From NCBI RefSeq assembly GCF_001695835.1, contig NZ_MBSO01000023.1, forward strand, positions 1 through 64,000: 64,000 nt of DNA, in the 5' to 3' direction. Below the pieces are notes generated by a model. The model was not told where the DNA came from and searched no databases. It saw only the letters and a list, made by a program, of their open reading frames with translations. Both the position numbers and the translations under genes were made by a program. The first letter of the stretch is position 1. Every line of letters begins with the position of its first letter. Shown piece by piece: positions 9,081 to 18,404 of this stretch. The DNA comes from Ensifer sp. LC11. Lineage in GTDB: Bacteria; Pseudomonadota; Alphaproteobacteria; Rhizobiales; Rhizobiaceae.

Positions 9081-10283
9081 ATGGATGGTATTATCGCCAA
9101 GCCCACGGGACAGGCGACTGAACGAGACAAGCCGCTGTGGGCTGCCGTCGTTTCGCTGTCGCTCGGGGTTTTCGGCCTGGTCACGGCGGAGTTTCTGCCG
9201 GCAAGTCTTCTGACGCCGATGTCGGCCGATCTCGGCGTGACCGTGGGTGCTGCGGGCCAGTCAGTCACGACCACGGCCGTCGTCGCGGCCATCGCCGGCC
9301 CAGCAATCGTCGTCTACACCGGGCGCTTCGATCGACGGAACGTCCTTCTGGCCCTGACCGCCCTTCTGGTCATATCGAGCCTGCTCGCCGGCTTTGCATC
9401 CAGCCTGCCGATGCTGCTTGCCGCGCGCTTCCTGCTCGGCATCGGATTGGGCGGGTTCTGGGCCCTGTCGCTGGCCCTCGCCATGCGGCTTGTTCCCAGC
9501 CGGCTGATGCCCCGGGCGATGGCGATCATCATGTCCGGCGTATCGATTGCAACGGTCTGTGCCGCCCCTGTCGGCGCCTGGATCGGCGCGACGCTCGGCT
9601 GGCGCTATGCCTTCCTGCTCGCCGCTGCCGTCGGCATCGTCACTTTCGTCGTCCAGGCGCTCACTGTTCCCCGCCTTCCGCCTGTCGGGACGACCGGCCT
9701 CGACACCATCCTCAACGTCTTGAAGCGTCCGGCGATCCGGCTGGGGCTTGCGACGATCCTGCTCGTCGTCACAGGCCACTTTGCCGGCTTTACCTATGTC
9801 CGGCCCTTCCTCGAACAGGTCCCGCAGTTCGGGGTCGAAGCGATCACCGCAATCCTGCTCGCCTTCGGCATTGGCGGCTTCTTCGGCAACATTGCCGGCG
9901 GCTTCCTCGCCGAGCGCAGCACGCGCCTTTCGATGATGTCGGCCGCAGCCGGCGTCGCCGCCACGACCTTGATCCTGGGGCTTGCAGGCGCATTGCCCGC
10001 TGTCGCCATCGTTACGACCGCCGCCTGGGGCTTCGCCTTCGGTGCGCTGCCGGTGAGCGTGCAATCCTTCCTCAGCCGCGCCGCCGGCGATGAGGCCGAG
10101 GGCGCCGGTGCTGCGACGCTCACCACCTTCCAGATCGCCATTTCCACCGGCGCGATCCTCGGCGGCGTTCTCGTCGAACTCCAGGGGCCGGCCGGAGTCT
10201 TCCTGTTCGCCGCTGTTGCGGCAATGCTCGGCACATCGCTCGTGTCGGTCTACCGTGAACGGGCGCTGCAGGCCGCCGAATAG
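9081..10283 (+). CDS. MFS exporter, NepI-like (purine ribonucleoside efflux type)
   Basis: This 400-residue DHA1-type major facilitator has about 12 membrane segments. It is strikingly similar to E. coli NepI near the N-terminus (EFLPxSLLTPM, DLG followed by GxAGQSVT) and in LGGFWAxSxxLxMRLVP, the region linking TM4 and TM5. NepI exports inosine and related purine nucleosides by proton antiport. Start 9081 was chosen because GGAG at 9068-9071 lies 9 bases upstream; the earlier in-frame ATGs at 9066 and 9072 lack such a site. It is divergent from the AraC-type gene. The substrate is inferred only from similarity. Confidence 0.8.
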   Translation: MDGIIAKPTGQATERDKPLWAAVVSLSLGVFGLVTAEFLPASLLTPMSADLGVTVGAAGQSVTTTAVVAAIAGPAIVVYTGRFDRRNVLLALTALLVISSLLAGFASSLPMLLAARFLLGIGLGGFWALSLALAMRLVPSRLMPRAMAIIMSGVSIATVCAAPVGAWIGATLGWRYAFLLAAAVGIVTFVVQALTVPRLPPVGTTGLDTILNVLKRPAIRLGLATILLVVTGHFAGFTYVRPFLEQVPQFGVEAITAILLAFGIGGFFGNIAGGFLAERSTRLSMMSAAAGVAATTLILGLAGALPAVAIVTTAAWGFAFGALPVSVQSFLSRAAGDEAEGAGAATLTTFQIAISTGAILGGVLVELQGPAGVFLFAAVAAMLGTSLVSVYRERALQAAE

Positions 10284-10322
10284 CAGATCCAAGTTCAGTG
10301 CGGGAGTGGCAACTCGCACTGC

Positions 10323-10352
10323 GCCTGCCGGACCCCGAAGGGTCCGGCAGGC
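10323..10352. terminator. Bidirectional hairpin between convergent genes
   Basis: A perfect 13-base stem (GCCTGCCGGACCC with GGGTCCGGCAGGC) and a CGAA tetraloop lie between the converging exporter and DUF930 genes. There is no long T tract on either side. The position and stability suggest a shared transcription end. Confidence 0.65.
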
Positions 10353-10476
10353 AAACATCTAGGCGCAGTGTGGCGACCGGTGACCTCTGGCGACAAGCGC
10401 GGCAAACAGCCGGCCGTCGTTGCGGAATGAGGTTTTGTCCACGACAAGGCATACGCCGCCATCCGTGTCGCAAGGA

Positions 10477-11589
10477 TCAATTCCCCGGAAGCCGCCGCTC
10501 CTTCCAGGCTGCTTTCGGCACTTCGCCGCCGATGGCGATGCTGAAGGAGGTCACTTCGGTCGCATCTTCATTGACGACGCAATTGAAGTCGACGTCGTAC
10601 CAATTCGATTTGTTCTGGTAGGCCCCACCGCTGGCGTCCATACCGTTTTTTGTGATGAAGCCGCCCTTCGGTCCGAAGGGCACCAATCCTTCGGGCGGGG
10701 TATCCGGCCGTTGACTGCGGATCTGTTCCAGCGCCTCGAGATTGCACAGTTGCAGGATCCGCCTCTTGACCGGCAGGTTGATCAGCGCCTGTTTCACCCG
10801 CGGGTCGGCAATCGACTTTGCCGAGTAAAGTTCTTTTGCTTCGGTCAGTTTGCTCGGAACGGGCTTGAGCTCGACCTTTGCCGCAGCATCGGCCGGCTTT
10901 GCCTTTGCCGCCCCCTCCTCCGATTTGACCGTCTGCGGCTTGGCGTCAGGCGTTTCTTTTGGTTCAGGCTTGGCATCGGCAACCATCGCCGCGGCCTTTT
11001 CGTCCGCCTTCTGTGTGGCGCGGTCAGGGGATTTCGCAGGCACGGCAAGCGTTGACGGGGGTTTCAGCTCCTTGACTGGCTCTTTTTTCTCGGTCGAGGA
11101 CGCCTTTGCCGGTTCATCCGCCGGCTTTGCCTTGTCGTCCACGGCCTTTGCCGGCTCGGAAGCCTCCGTCTTTTTCACCGTCTCGCGCGCAGCCGGCGGA
11201 AGCTCTGCCTCCTTGTTGTCCTGCTTGGTCTTGGCCATGGCCGAGGCGAAGGACTGCGGCAGTTGCTGCGCCGGTTTGGGTTGCGGCTTCGGGTCTGCCT
11301 TCGGCTGAGGCTTGGGCTTGGGTTGCGGCTTCGGTTGCTCGGCCTTCTTCTCTTCGCCTTTTTTCGGCCCCGCCTTCTTCTGCTCCGCCTGTTTCTGCTC
11401 GGCCTTCTTCTCCTCCTTCGCCTCCGGCGGAGGAACGAGCTCGACGTTGACCGTCTGCTCCTTCGGCGGCTTCGGCAGTTCCAGCGGCAGATCGAACAGC
11501 AGGAAGAAGGCAACGACGAGGTGCAGGGCGACCGACACCGGCGCGCCCCATCCTATCCGTTCCCGCCATTTTCCCGCAAAGAGCTGCAT
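10477..11589 (-). CDS. DUF930 domain protein with a TonB-like architecture
   Basis: The 370-residue product has one N-terminal membrane segment (about 14-34, VSVALHLVVAFFLLFDL). A long Pro/Lys/Glu/Ala-rich low-complexity stretch (about 35-240) follows. The C-terminal domain (about 245-370) contains the DUF930 features LCNLEALEQI and WYDVDFNCVVNEDATEVTSF with two cysteines. The layout resembles TonB/TolA proteins that span the periplasm, but the C-terminal domain is not a TonB domain. DUF930 is common in rhizobia and its function is unknown to me. ATG 11589 is preferred to a TTG two codons earlier; no strong ribosome-binding site is visible. Confidence 0.75.
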   Translation of the reverse strand: MQLFAGKWRERIGWGAPVSVALHLVVAFFLLFDLPLELPKPPKEQTVNVELVPPPEAKEEKKAEQKQAEQKKAGPKKGEEKKAEQPKPQPKPKPQPKADPKPQPKPAQQLPQSFASAMAKTKQDNKEAELPPAARETVKKTEASEPAKAVDDKAKPADEPAKASSTEKKEPVKELKPPSTLAVPAKSPDRATQKADEKAAAMVADAKPEPKETPDAKPQTVKSEEGAAKAKPADAAAKVELKPVPSKLTEAKELYSAKSIADPRVKQALINLPVKRRILQLCNLEALEQIRSQRPDTPPEGLVPFGPKGGFITKNGMDASGGAYQNKSNWYDVDFNCVVNEDATEVTSFSIAIGGEVPKAAWKERRLPGN

Positions 11590-11656
11590 CGCCAAGCAGA
11601 TAAACCAATCGACGGGCGGAACCTAGAAACTTCCGCCAATCTCAACAAGAGGCACA

Positions 11657-11696
11657 GCCTTGGACTGCAGCCGCAGGCCCGGCTGCAGTCCAAGGC
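11657..11696. repeat. Perfect 16-base inverted repeat in a divergent intergenic region
   Basis: GCCTTGGACTGCAGCC (11657-11672) and its exact complement (11681-11696) enclose an 8-base loop. The 336-base region 11590-11925 lies between two divergent genes, so this is not an ordinary terminator for either. The rest of the region holds an AT-rich stretch around 11826-11866 that could carry promoters for the Aap-like operon; no gene was seen in it. Confidence 0.7.
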
Positions 11697-11925
11697 GATC
11701 CATTGGGGCGGCATTCTCTTGCGAGGCAACCTTGCCGCGAACCGACAGTCCCTTGTCAAAAACGTTCCCGGCAAAAACGAGGCGGCGAAATCTGTTTCAC
11801 GTCGGAGCTCAAATTCGCACAAACGTACCTATTATATAATTTCTATAGATTTAATTATTTTTACACGCCTCGAACGGCTCTGCCGGTGACGCGCAATGAC
11901 ATTCTTTTTGGCTTGGGGGCCTTTC

Positions 11926-12969
11926 ATGCAGCGAAATTCCAATCACCGAAAACTTTTCACCAAAACCTTTGCCGCGACGGCAGCGTTGGCGGCTGGCCTC
12001 ATCGCCACCTCGGCGCTCGCGGGCGAAACGCTTGACAAGATCAAGGCACGCGGCGTGATCAAGGTCGGCGTCGGCACCACGCCGGGCTTCTTCTCGCCCG
12101 ATAGCAGCGGCCGCTGGCAGGGCTTCTTCGTCGATTTCGGTCGCGCCATCGCCATCACCGTTTTCAATGACGCAGAGAAGGTCGAGTTTACCAACTCCTC
12201 GCCGCAGCAGCGCCTGCCGGCGCTGCAATCGGGCGAATTCGACATCCTGCTTTCGGGCGTTACCCAGACGGTGAGCCGCGCCTTCAAGCTGGGTTTCCAT
12301 TTCGGTCCCGTCGTCTTCTACGATGGCCAGGGCCTGCTTGTGCGCAAGGACCTCGGCGTCGCCAAGGGCGAAGAACTCGACGGCGCGACGATCGGCGTTC
12401 AGAGCGGCACGACCGGCGAGCTCAACATCGCCGACTTCTTCCGCAAGACCGGCAAGGCCTTCACGCCGGTGACGATCGAAGAGACCGGCGAGTTCCTGAA
12501 GGCGCTTGACAGCGGTCGCGTCGATGCGCTCACGCAGGACGCGACCGACCTTGCCGCCAAGCGCACCCAGCTTTCCAAGCCCGACGACTACGTGCTTCTG
12601 CCGGAGCGCCTGTCGAAGGAGCCCTTAGCGCCGGCAATCCGGGCCGGTGACGACCAGTGGCTCGAAATCGTCAACTGGACGGTCTACGCGACGATCCAGG
12701 CCGAAGAATTCGGCATCACCAAGGACAATGTCGACACCTTCTTGAAGAGCGAAGATCCGGCGATCAAGCGCTTCCTCGGCGTCGACCCGTCGCTCGGTGA
12801 AGCCATCGGGCTTGATCCGAAGTTCGCCTACAACATCGTCAAGACGGTCGGCAATTACGGCGAGATCTTCGAGCGCAACGTCGGCAAGGGCACGGCGCTC
12901 AATTTCGAACGCGGGTACAACCAGCCCTGGACCGCAGGTGGCCTGCTTTATTCGCCGCCGTTCCGTTGA
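11926..12969 (+). CDS. Amino acid ABC transporter periplasmic binding protein (AapJ-like)
   Basis: The 347-residue protein has a signal peptide (about 1-38, ending ALAG) and the family 3 solute-binding fold. Landmarks are LDKIKARGVIKVGVGTTPGF, a GFFVDFGRAIA segment, and a long C-terminal lobe ending QPWTAGGLLYSPPFR, as in AapJ/BztA general amino acid binding proteins. Start 11926 was chosen from a GGGG stretch upstream and because the signal peptide then begins directly; an earlier ATG at 11896 adds 10 residues. Two Aap-type permeases follow. No ATPase gene is present in this operon. Confidence 0.88.
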   Translation: MQRNSNHRKLFTKTFAATAALAAGLIATSALAGETLDKIKARGVIKVGVGTTPGFFSPDSSGRWQGFFVDFGRAIAITVFNDAEKVEFTNSSPQQRLPALQSGEFDILLSGVTQTVSRAFKLGFHFGPVVFYDGQGLLVRKDLGVAKGEELDGATIGVQSGTTGELNIADFFRKTGKAFTPVTIEETGEFLKALDSGRVDALTQDATDLAAKRTQLSKPDDYVLLPERLSKEPLAPAIRAGDDQWLEIVNWTVYATIQAEEFGITKDNVDTFLKSEDPAIKRFLGVDPSLGEAIGLDPKFAYNIVKTVGNYGEIFERNVGKGTALNFERGYNQPWTAGGLLYSPPFR

Positions 12970-12988
12970 GCCGTTCGTGGACCTGGTC

Positions 12989-14176
12989 ATGACGCGCCAT
13001 ATCCAACCGGGCCCTTCGGGGCCCGGACTTGTCTCGCGCCTACGTTCATGGATCGGCCCTCTGCCGCTGCAGCAGAGCCTGGTCTTCATCGGCGTACTCC
13101 TGCTCTTTGCCTTTCTCGGGCAGAACACCGCCGACAGCATGCATCGGACGGGATTGACCCCTGGCTTCGCCTTCCTCTCCCATCAAGCGAATTTCGAGAT
13201 TGGGGAAAGCCTGCTGCCCTATTCCGCCGGCGACAGCTATGCCCGCGCGCTTGCCGCCGGTATCGCCAACACCGTCAAGGTGGCGATCTTCGGCTGCCTG
13301 CTCGCGACCGTACTTGGGGTCGCGCTCGGCATTGCACGGCTCTCGGGCAACCTGCTTTTGGCGAGCTTCGTCCATGCCTATGTCGAGCTTTTGCGCAACA
13401 CGCCGTTGCTGCTGCAACTCTTCCTGTGGAGTGCCATCATTCACGCCCTGCCGCCGCCGCGCGGCGCCTACACGTTCCTCGGCAGCGTCTACCTCAGCAA
13501 TCGCGGGGTCTACGTCCCGTCAATCTCCGTCGACGGCCTTTCCGTGGCGATCTGGTTGCCGTCCGTGGTGTTGGCGATATTTGCAGCGCTCGCCATCGCC
13601 CGTCGCCTGCTCGCCGGCTCCGCCCTCTACCTGCCGAAGGTTTTCGGCGCCGCTTTCGGCGCAGTCGTCTGCTGCCTCGCTCTTGCTGCGTTCGGCCTGA
13701 CCGCCTCCGTGGACGTGCCCGCCAAGGGCGGCTTCAACATCCGCGGCGGCCTGTCGCTGACACCCGAATTCGCAGCCCTGCTCATCGGCCTCGTCGTCAA
13801 TGCTTCGGCCTCGATATCGGAAATCGTGCGTAGCGGCATCCAGTCCGTCAAAGCAGGGCAATGGGAGGCGGCCCGAGCGCTCGGCCTGAAACCCGCTCAA
13901 ATCCTGCGCCTCGTCGTGCTGCCGCAGGCGCTGCGGGTGATCACGCCGCTGATGATCTCCAGCTTCCTGGATCTGACCAAGAACTCGAGCCTTGCGGTGG
14001 CGATCGGCTACCCCGACCTCGTCAGCGTCGCCAACACGACGGCCAACACCACGGGACAGGCGCTGGAGGCGATCATCATCATCGGCGCCGTCTACCTGAC
14101 GATCAGCCTTGCGGTCTCAGCCGTCATGAACCTCTACAATCGACGCGTGGTTCTGCGCGCAGAAAGCACAAGATGA
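12989..14176 (+). CDS. Amino acid ABC transporter permease (AapQ-like)
   Basis: The product is 395 residues, the large size of AapQ/BztB permeases rather than the roughly 220 residues of simple HisM types. It has an N-terminal membrane segment, a long insertion, and the binding-protein-dependent transport domain with the EAA loop (EAARALGLKPAQILRLVVLPQALRVITP). It begins 20 bases after the binding protein gene, and its TGA overlaps the ATG of the next permease by four bases. This suggests translational coupling. Confidence 0.87.
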   Translation: MTRHIQPGPSGPGLVSRLRSWIGPLPLQQSLVFIGVLLLFAFLGQNTADSMHRTGLTPGFAFLSHQANFEIGESLLPYSAGDSYARALAAGIANTVKVAIFGCLLATVLGVALGIARLSGNLLLASFVHAYVELLRNTPLLLQLFLWSAIIHALPPPRGAYTFLGSVYLSNRGVYVPSISVDGLSVAIWLPSVVLAIFAALAIARRLLAGSALYLPKVFGAAFGAVVCCLALAAFGLTASVDVPAKGGFNIRGGLSLTPEFAALLIGLVVNASASISEIVRSGIQSVKAGQWEAARALGLKPAQILRLVVLPQALRVITPLMISSFLDLTKNSSLAVAIGYPDLVSVANTTANTTGQALEAIIIIGAVYLTISLAVSAVMNLYNRRVVLRAESTR

Positions 14177-15246
14177 GCCAGATCGAACTTGCACCACCGG
14201 TCGCGCCCGACTGGCACCGCTGGCGCCAAGGGCTTTTCAGCGGTTGGGGCAATGGCCTCGTTACGCTCCTGAGCCTCGCCGCGATCCTCTGGCTCTTGCT
14301 TCCCTTCATCCGCTGGGCCGTCATCGATGCGGTCTGGACCGGCACCGCGGCCGATTGCGCAGCGGAAACCGCCGGCGCCTGTTGGGCGTTCGTCGGCGCC
14401 AAGCTTCGCTTCATGCTCTTCGCCTTCTTTCCGCCGCTGCTGCAATGGCGCCCTGCGTTGGTCGTGGCACTGACACTGGCGCTTCTCGTTATTTCTGCCA
14501 TCCCCCGCTTCTGGAGTTTCCGGCTCGTACCCCTTTGGGTGGCCGCGCTTGCCGGCGGCTGGGCGGTGATGGCCGGAACACTGGGCATGGCACCGGTCTC
14601 GACCAACCATTGGGGCGGGTTGCCGATCACGCTTGCAGTGTCCATCGCCGGCCTCGCCTTTGCCTTCCCGGTCGCGCTCCTGCTGGCGCTCGCCCGCCAG
14701 TCCGACATGGGTATCCTGCGGTCACTCGCCATCACCTTCATCGAAGTGCTGCGCGGTGTCCCGATGATCGCTGTCCTCTATGTGGCCATGCTGATCGTGC
14801 CGATGGCGCTGCCGAGCGGAGCTGCAATCGACAAGCTGCTGCGCGCGCAGATCGGTGTCACGCTGTTCTTCTCCGCCTATCTCGCCGAAGTCATTCGCGC
14901 TGGCCTGCAGGTGGTACCAGCCGGCCAACGGGAGGCGGCGCTGTCGCTGGGACTGAGCCGGATCCAGATGCTGCGGCTGGTCGTCCTGCCGCAGGCGCTG
15001 AGGGCCGTCATCCCGGCGATCGTCAATTTGTCGATCGGCATCGTGCTCAACACCTCGCTGCTTGCCGTCATCGGCATCTACGATCTGCTGAACGCCGCCA
15101 AGACCTCGGCGACCGACCCGAACTGGCTCGGCTTTTACAGCGAGGCCTATATCTTCGCCGCATTCGTCTATTTCACGATCTGCTTCACCGGCTCGCGTTA
15201 CAGCCTGTGGCTCGAAAGAAAGCTCAACGGCGCCGGCCGCGCCTGA
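14173..15246 (+). CDS. Amino acid ABC transporter permease (AapM-like)
   Basis: The second permease of the pair, 357 residues, has several membrane segments and the EAA loop REAALSLGLSRIQMLRLVVLPQALRAVIP near residue 255. Its start overlaps the stop of the AapQ-like gene (ATGA). An Aap or Bzt system normally ends with an AapP-type ATPase gene; here the next gene is a flavoprotein, so the ATPase must be supplied from elsewhere, probably from a complete Aap locus. Confidence 0.87.
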   Translation: MSQIELAPPVAPDWHRWRQGLFSGWGNGLVTLLSLAAILWLLLPFIRWAVIDAVWTGTAADCAAETAGACWAFVGAKLRFMLFAFFPPLLQWRPALVVALTLALLVISAIPRFWSFRLVPLWVAALAGGWAVMAGTLGMAPVSTNHWGGLPITLAVSIAGLAFAFPVALLLALARQSDMGILRSLAITFIEVLRGVPMIAVLYVAMLIVPMALPSGAAIDKLLRAQIGVTLFFSAYLAEVIRAGLQVVPAGQREAALSLGLSRIQMLRLVVLPQALRAVIPAIVNLSIGIVLNTSLLAVIGIYDLLNAAKTSATDPNWLGFYSEAYIFAAFVYFTICFTGSRYSLWLERKLNGAGRA

Positions 15247-15326
15247 TCGCAGCCTTTCCCGGGCTTGCACCTTCCGCCGCGGCGGGCGAAGAAGACCGGG
15301 ATTGGAATCGGGCACCGGGCAAGCGC

Positions 15327-16535
15327 ATGGAGAAGAAGCAGATCGCCATCGTTGGTGGCGGACCAAGCGGGCTGATGGCGGCCGAGGTTCTGGCGGAGCG
15401 CGGCCATGCCGTGACCGTCTATGACAGCATGCCGACCGTCGCGCGCAAGTTTCTGCTCGCCGGCAAGTCGGGCCTGAACATCACGCATTCCGAAGATTAT
15501 GCCACCTTCGCCGAACGCTTCGGCAGCGCCTCTCCACGGTTGCGCGCGGCGCTTGATGCCTTCACGCCCAACGATGTCAGGCAGTGGGCAGCGAGACTCG
15601 GGACCGAGACCTTCGTCGGCTCGTCCGGCCGCGTGTTCCCGACGACGATGAAGGCTTCGCCCCTGCTGCGCGCCTGGTTGAAGTCGCTGCAAAGCCGCGG
15701 GGTCGAAGTCCTGACGCGGCACCGCTGGATCGGTTTTGACGGCGACAAGCTCGTTTTCGAAACGCCGGATGGCGCAAAGCGCGTCCGTGCCGATGCCACC
15801 CTGCTTGCCCTCGGTGGCGCCAGCTACCCGCGCCTTGGATCGGACGCCGTCTGGCCGGCGTGGCTGCAGGCGAAGGGCGTCCGCCTTGCGGATTTTCGGC
15901 CAGCCAATTGCGGTTTCGACGTCACCTGGAGCGAAGCCTTCCGCGATCGTTTCGCCGGTGCTGCGCTCAAGGGCGTTACCGCAACCTCCGAGGCCGGGAC
16001 CGTGCCCGGTGAATTCGTCGTCAGCAAAAACGGCATCGAAGGCAGTCTCGTCTACGCCCACGCCGCCGTGCTCAGGGACCGCCTTCTGAAAGGGGAGGCC
16101 GCCAAGCTTCTGGTCGATCTTGCGCCGGGGCGAAGCGTTGCCAGACTGGAGAAAGACCTTGGTCGTTTCGACAGCAAAACCAGTTTTTCCAATCGGCTGC
16201 GCAAGGGCGCGGGGATCGAAGGCGTGAAGGCTGCCCTCTTGCGTGAACTTGCGGCCGAAGCCGGCCGCATGAGCCCGCCGGATCTGGCTGCCCTGATCAA
16301 GACCCTGCCGATCCCGCTCGTGCGACCCCGCCCGAGCGCCGAAGCGATCTCCTCGGCCGGTGGGCTGATGTGGGACGCGATCGATGACGGTTACATGCTG
16401 AAGGCGTTGCCGGGCACCTTCGTCGCTGGCGAGATGATCGACTGGGAAGCGCCGACCGGCGGCTATCTGCTGACCGCCTGTTTTGCAACCGGCCGGGCGG
16501 CGGCGCACGGCATCGAGCATTGGCTCAGCCGGTAG
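15327..16535 (+). CDS. BaiN/HI0933-family NAD(P)/FAD-dependent oxidoreductase
   Basis: The 402-residue flavoprotein has an N-terminal Rossmann FAD site (AIVGGGPSGLMAAEVLAERG followed by an acidic residue after the second strand). It also has the family motif GKSGLNITHSED, a middle LALGGASYPRLGSD segment, and a C-terminal FAD-contacting stretch AGEMIDWEAPTGGYLLTACFATGRAA. It fits the TIGR03862-type flavoprotein group within the HI0933/BaiN family. The substrate is unknown. The ATG at 15327 has only a weak ribosome-binding site. Confidence 0.85.
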   Translation: MEKKQIAIVGGGPSGLMAAEVLAERGHAVTVYDSMPTVARKFLLAGKSGLNITHSEDYATFAERFGSASPRLRAALDAFTPNDVRQWAARLGTETFVGSSGRVFPTTMKASPLLRAWLKSLQSRGVEVLTRHRWIGFDGDKLVFETPDGAKRVRADATLLALGGASYPRLGSDAVWPAWLQAKGVRLADFRPANCGFDVTWSEAFRDRFAGAALKGVTATSEAGTVPGEFVVSKNGIEGSLVYAHAAVLRDRLLKGEAAKLLVDLAPGRSVARLEKDLGRFDSKTSFSNRLRKGAGIEGVKAALLRELAAEAGRMSPPDLAALIKTLPIPLVRPRPSAEAISSAGGLMWDAIDDGYMLKALPGTFVAGEMIDWEAPTGGYLLTACFATGRAAAHGIEHWLSR

Positions 16536-16548
16536 GCGATGGATTTTC

Positions 16549-16572
16549 CGCCGCGCCTGGTGTGGCGCGGCG
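16549..16572. terminator. Hairpin between convergent flavoprotein and ABC exporter genes
   Basis: A 9-base stem (CGCCGCGCC with GGCGCGGCG) and a 6-base loop are flanked by TTTC and GAAA, which can extend the pairing. A short CTTTT follows on the plus strand. Confidence 0.6.
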
Positions 16573-16589
16573 AAAGGCTTTTAAAGACC

Positions 16590-18404
16590 CTATTGGTCGT
16601 TGAGCACCAGGCCCTTGGTCAGTTCCAGCGCCTGGCGCTCGAAGAGGCCGCGGTAGATGCCGCCGTCGAGGCGGATCAACGCGTCGTGCGTGCCTTCCTC
16701 GGCGATCCGGCCGTGATCGAAGACCAGCAACCGGTCGAGCGCCCTGACGGTCGAGAGGCGGTGCGCGATCACCAGCGTCGTGCGCCCGAGCATCAGCCGC
16801 TCCATCGCCTGCTGGATCAAGACCTCCGATTCCGAATCGAGGCTCGAGGTCGCCTCGTCGAGGATCAGGATCGGTGCGTCCGCCAGGAACGCACGCGCAA
16901 TGGCGATACGCTGGCGCTCCCCGCCCGAGAGCTTGACGCCGCGCTCACCCACCAGCGTGCCGTAACCTTTCGGCAGCGCCGTGATGAAGTCGTGCGCGCT
17001 TGCAAGCTTGGCCGCCTTCTCGATCTCGCTCTGCGTGGCGTCCGGCCGCGCATAGGCGATGTTCTCCGCCAGAGAGCGATGGAACAGGATCGGCTCCTGC
17101 TGGACGATCGCGATCTGCTGGCGCAGCGACGTCTGCGTCACCGAGGCGATATCCTGGCCGTCGATCCGGATCTGCCCGGACTTCAGGTCGTGCAGACGCT
17201 GGATCAGCTTGACGAAGGTCGTCTTGCCCGAACCGGAATGCCCGACGAGACCGACACGCTCGCCCTCCCGGATCGTCACCGAGAACCGGTCGTAGAGCGG
17301 CTTGCGGTGCGCGCCGTAGTGGAACGTCACCTCCTTGAACTCGATGCGGCCGTCGGTGATCCGGATCGGCTTCGCGTCGGCCCTGTCGTCGATGCCGAGC
17401 GACTGGCCATGGATGTCGACGAGTTCTTCCATGTCGTTGATCGAGCGCTGCAGGTTGCGGATGTGCTGCCCGACTTCACGCAGGTAACCCTGCAGGATGA
17501 AGAACGAGGTGAGCACGAAGGTGATGTCGCCTGCCGTCGCCTGACCGCGGGACCACAGAAACAGCGCAAAGCCGATCACTGCCGCGCGCAGGATGAGCAG
17601 CATGGCGCCCTGCGACGTGCCGTTGGTCGTGCCGCGGATCCAGGTGCGGCGCGTGCGGTCGCGCCACTTGGCGAGAACCTTGGCCAGGCGTGCGTCCTCG
17701 CGGCTTTCACCGCCGAAGCCCTTGACCACGATGTTGCAGCTCACCGCGTCTGCAAGCGCGCCGCCGAGCTTGGTGTCCCACCGGTTGGCAAGGCTCGCCA
17801 TCGGTGCAACATAGCCGAGCGACAGCACGACCGTCATCAGGATGAAGACGATCGACCCGATCCCGATGATGACGCCCATCATCGGCCAGTAGAACGACAT
17901 CAGAACGGTCGATCCGACCAGCATCACCACAGACGGGAACAGAGCGACCAGCAAGGTGTCGTTGAGAAGGTCGAGCGCCCACATGCCGCGCGTCACCTTG
18001 CGCACCGTCGAGCCGGCAAAGCTGTTGGCGTGCCAGTCCGTCGAGAAGCGCTGGATGCGGAAGAAGGCGGCGGACGCGATGTCCGTCATCATCTTCAGCG
18101 TCAGATCAGTGACCCCTAGGAAAGTGAAGTGCCTGAGAATGATCGCACCGAGAGAGAGCGCCATCAGCATCCAGAATGCCGCCATCGCCGCATCCCAGGC
18201 AAGCTGATCTGCTGCCGCCCCGGAAACGACGGCGTCGACGAGCCGACCCGAATAGAGCGGCGTCAGCACGTCGGCAAGCGTCGACAGCAGCACCATGCCG
18301 AGGATCACCGTGATCCGCAGCGGCTGCCCCTTCCAGTGAGCCCACGTAAAACCAAGAACGCTGCGGAACGCGCCGCCGCGCAAGTCCAAACGAGTAAAAG
18401 CCAT
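16590..18404 (-). CDS. ABC exporter, fused membrane and ATPase domains (MsbA/lipid-drug type)
   Basis: This 604-residue half transporter has six membrane helices (about 25-320) followed by a nucleotide-binding domain. The Walker A GHSGSGKTT is near 386, the signature LSGGERQR near 491, the Walker B ILILDEATSSLDSE near 511, and the H-loop AHRLS near 543. Such proteins work as dimers and export lipids, drugs or peptides across the inner membrane. ATG 18404 starts MAFTRLDLRGG; an upstream start at 18437 lacks support. The gene stands alone, and the substrate cannot be inferred. Confidence 0.87.
   Translation of the reverse strand: MAFTRLDLRGGAFRSVLGFTWAHWKGQPLRITVILGMVLLSTLADVLTPLYSGRLVDAVVSGAAADQLAWDAAMAAFWMLMALSLGAIILRHFTFLGVTDLTLKMMTDIASAAFFRIQRFSTDWHANSFAGSTVRKVTRGMWALDLLNDTLLVALFPSVVMLVGSTVLMSFYWPMMGVIIGIGSIVFILMTVVLSLGYVAPMASLANRWDTKLGGALADAVSCNIVVKGFGGESREDARLAKVLAKWRDRTRRTWIRGTTNGTSQGAMLLILRAAVIGFALFLWSRGQATAGDITFVLTSFFILQGYLREVGQHIRNLQRSINDMEELVDIHGQSLGIDDRADAKPIRITDGRIEFKEVTFHYGAHRKPLYDRFSVTIREGERVGLVGHSGSGKTTFVKLIQRLHDLKSGQIRIDGQDIASVTQTSLRQQIAIVQQEPILFHRSLAENIAYARPDATQSEIEKAAKLASAHDFITALPKGYGTLVGERGVKLSGGERQRIAIARAFLADAPILILDEATSSLDSESEVLIQQAMERLMLGRTTLVIAHRLSTVRALDRLLVFDHGRIAEEGTHDALIRLDGGIYRGLFERQALELTKGLVLNDQ

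Noticed and set aside
10850-11513. Repetitive Pro/Lys/Ala coding stretch of the DUF930 gene considered as a tandem DNA repeat
   Set aside because: The bases do not repeat in regular units; the pattern comes from biased amino acid composition of a periplasm-spanning linker.
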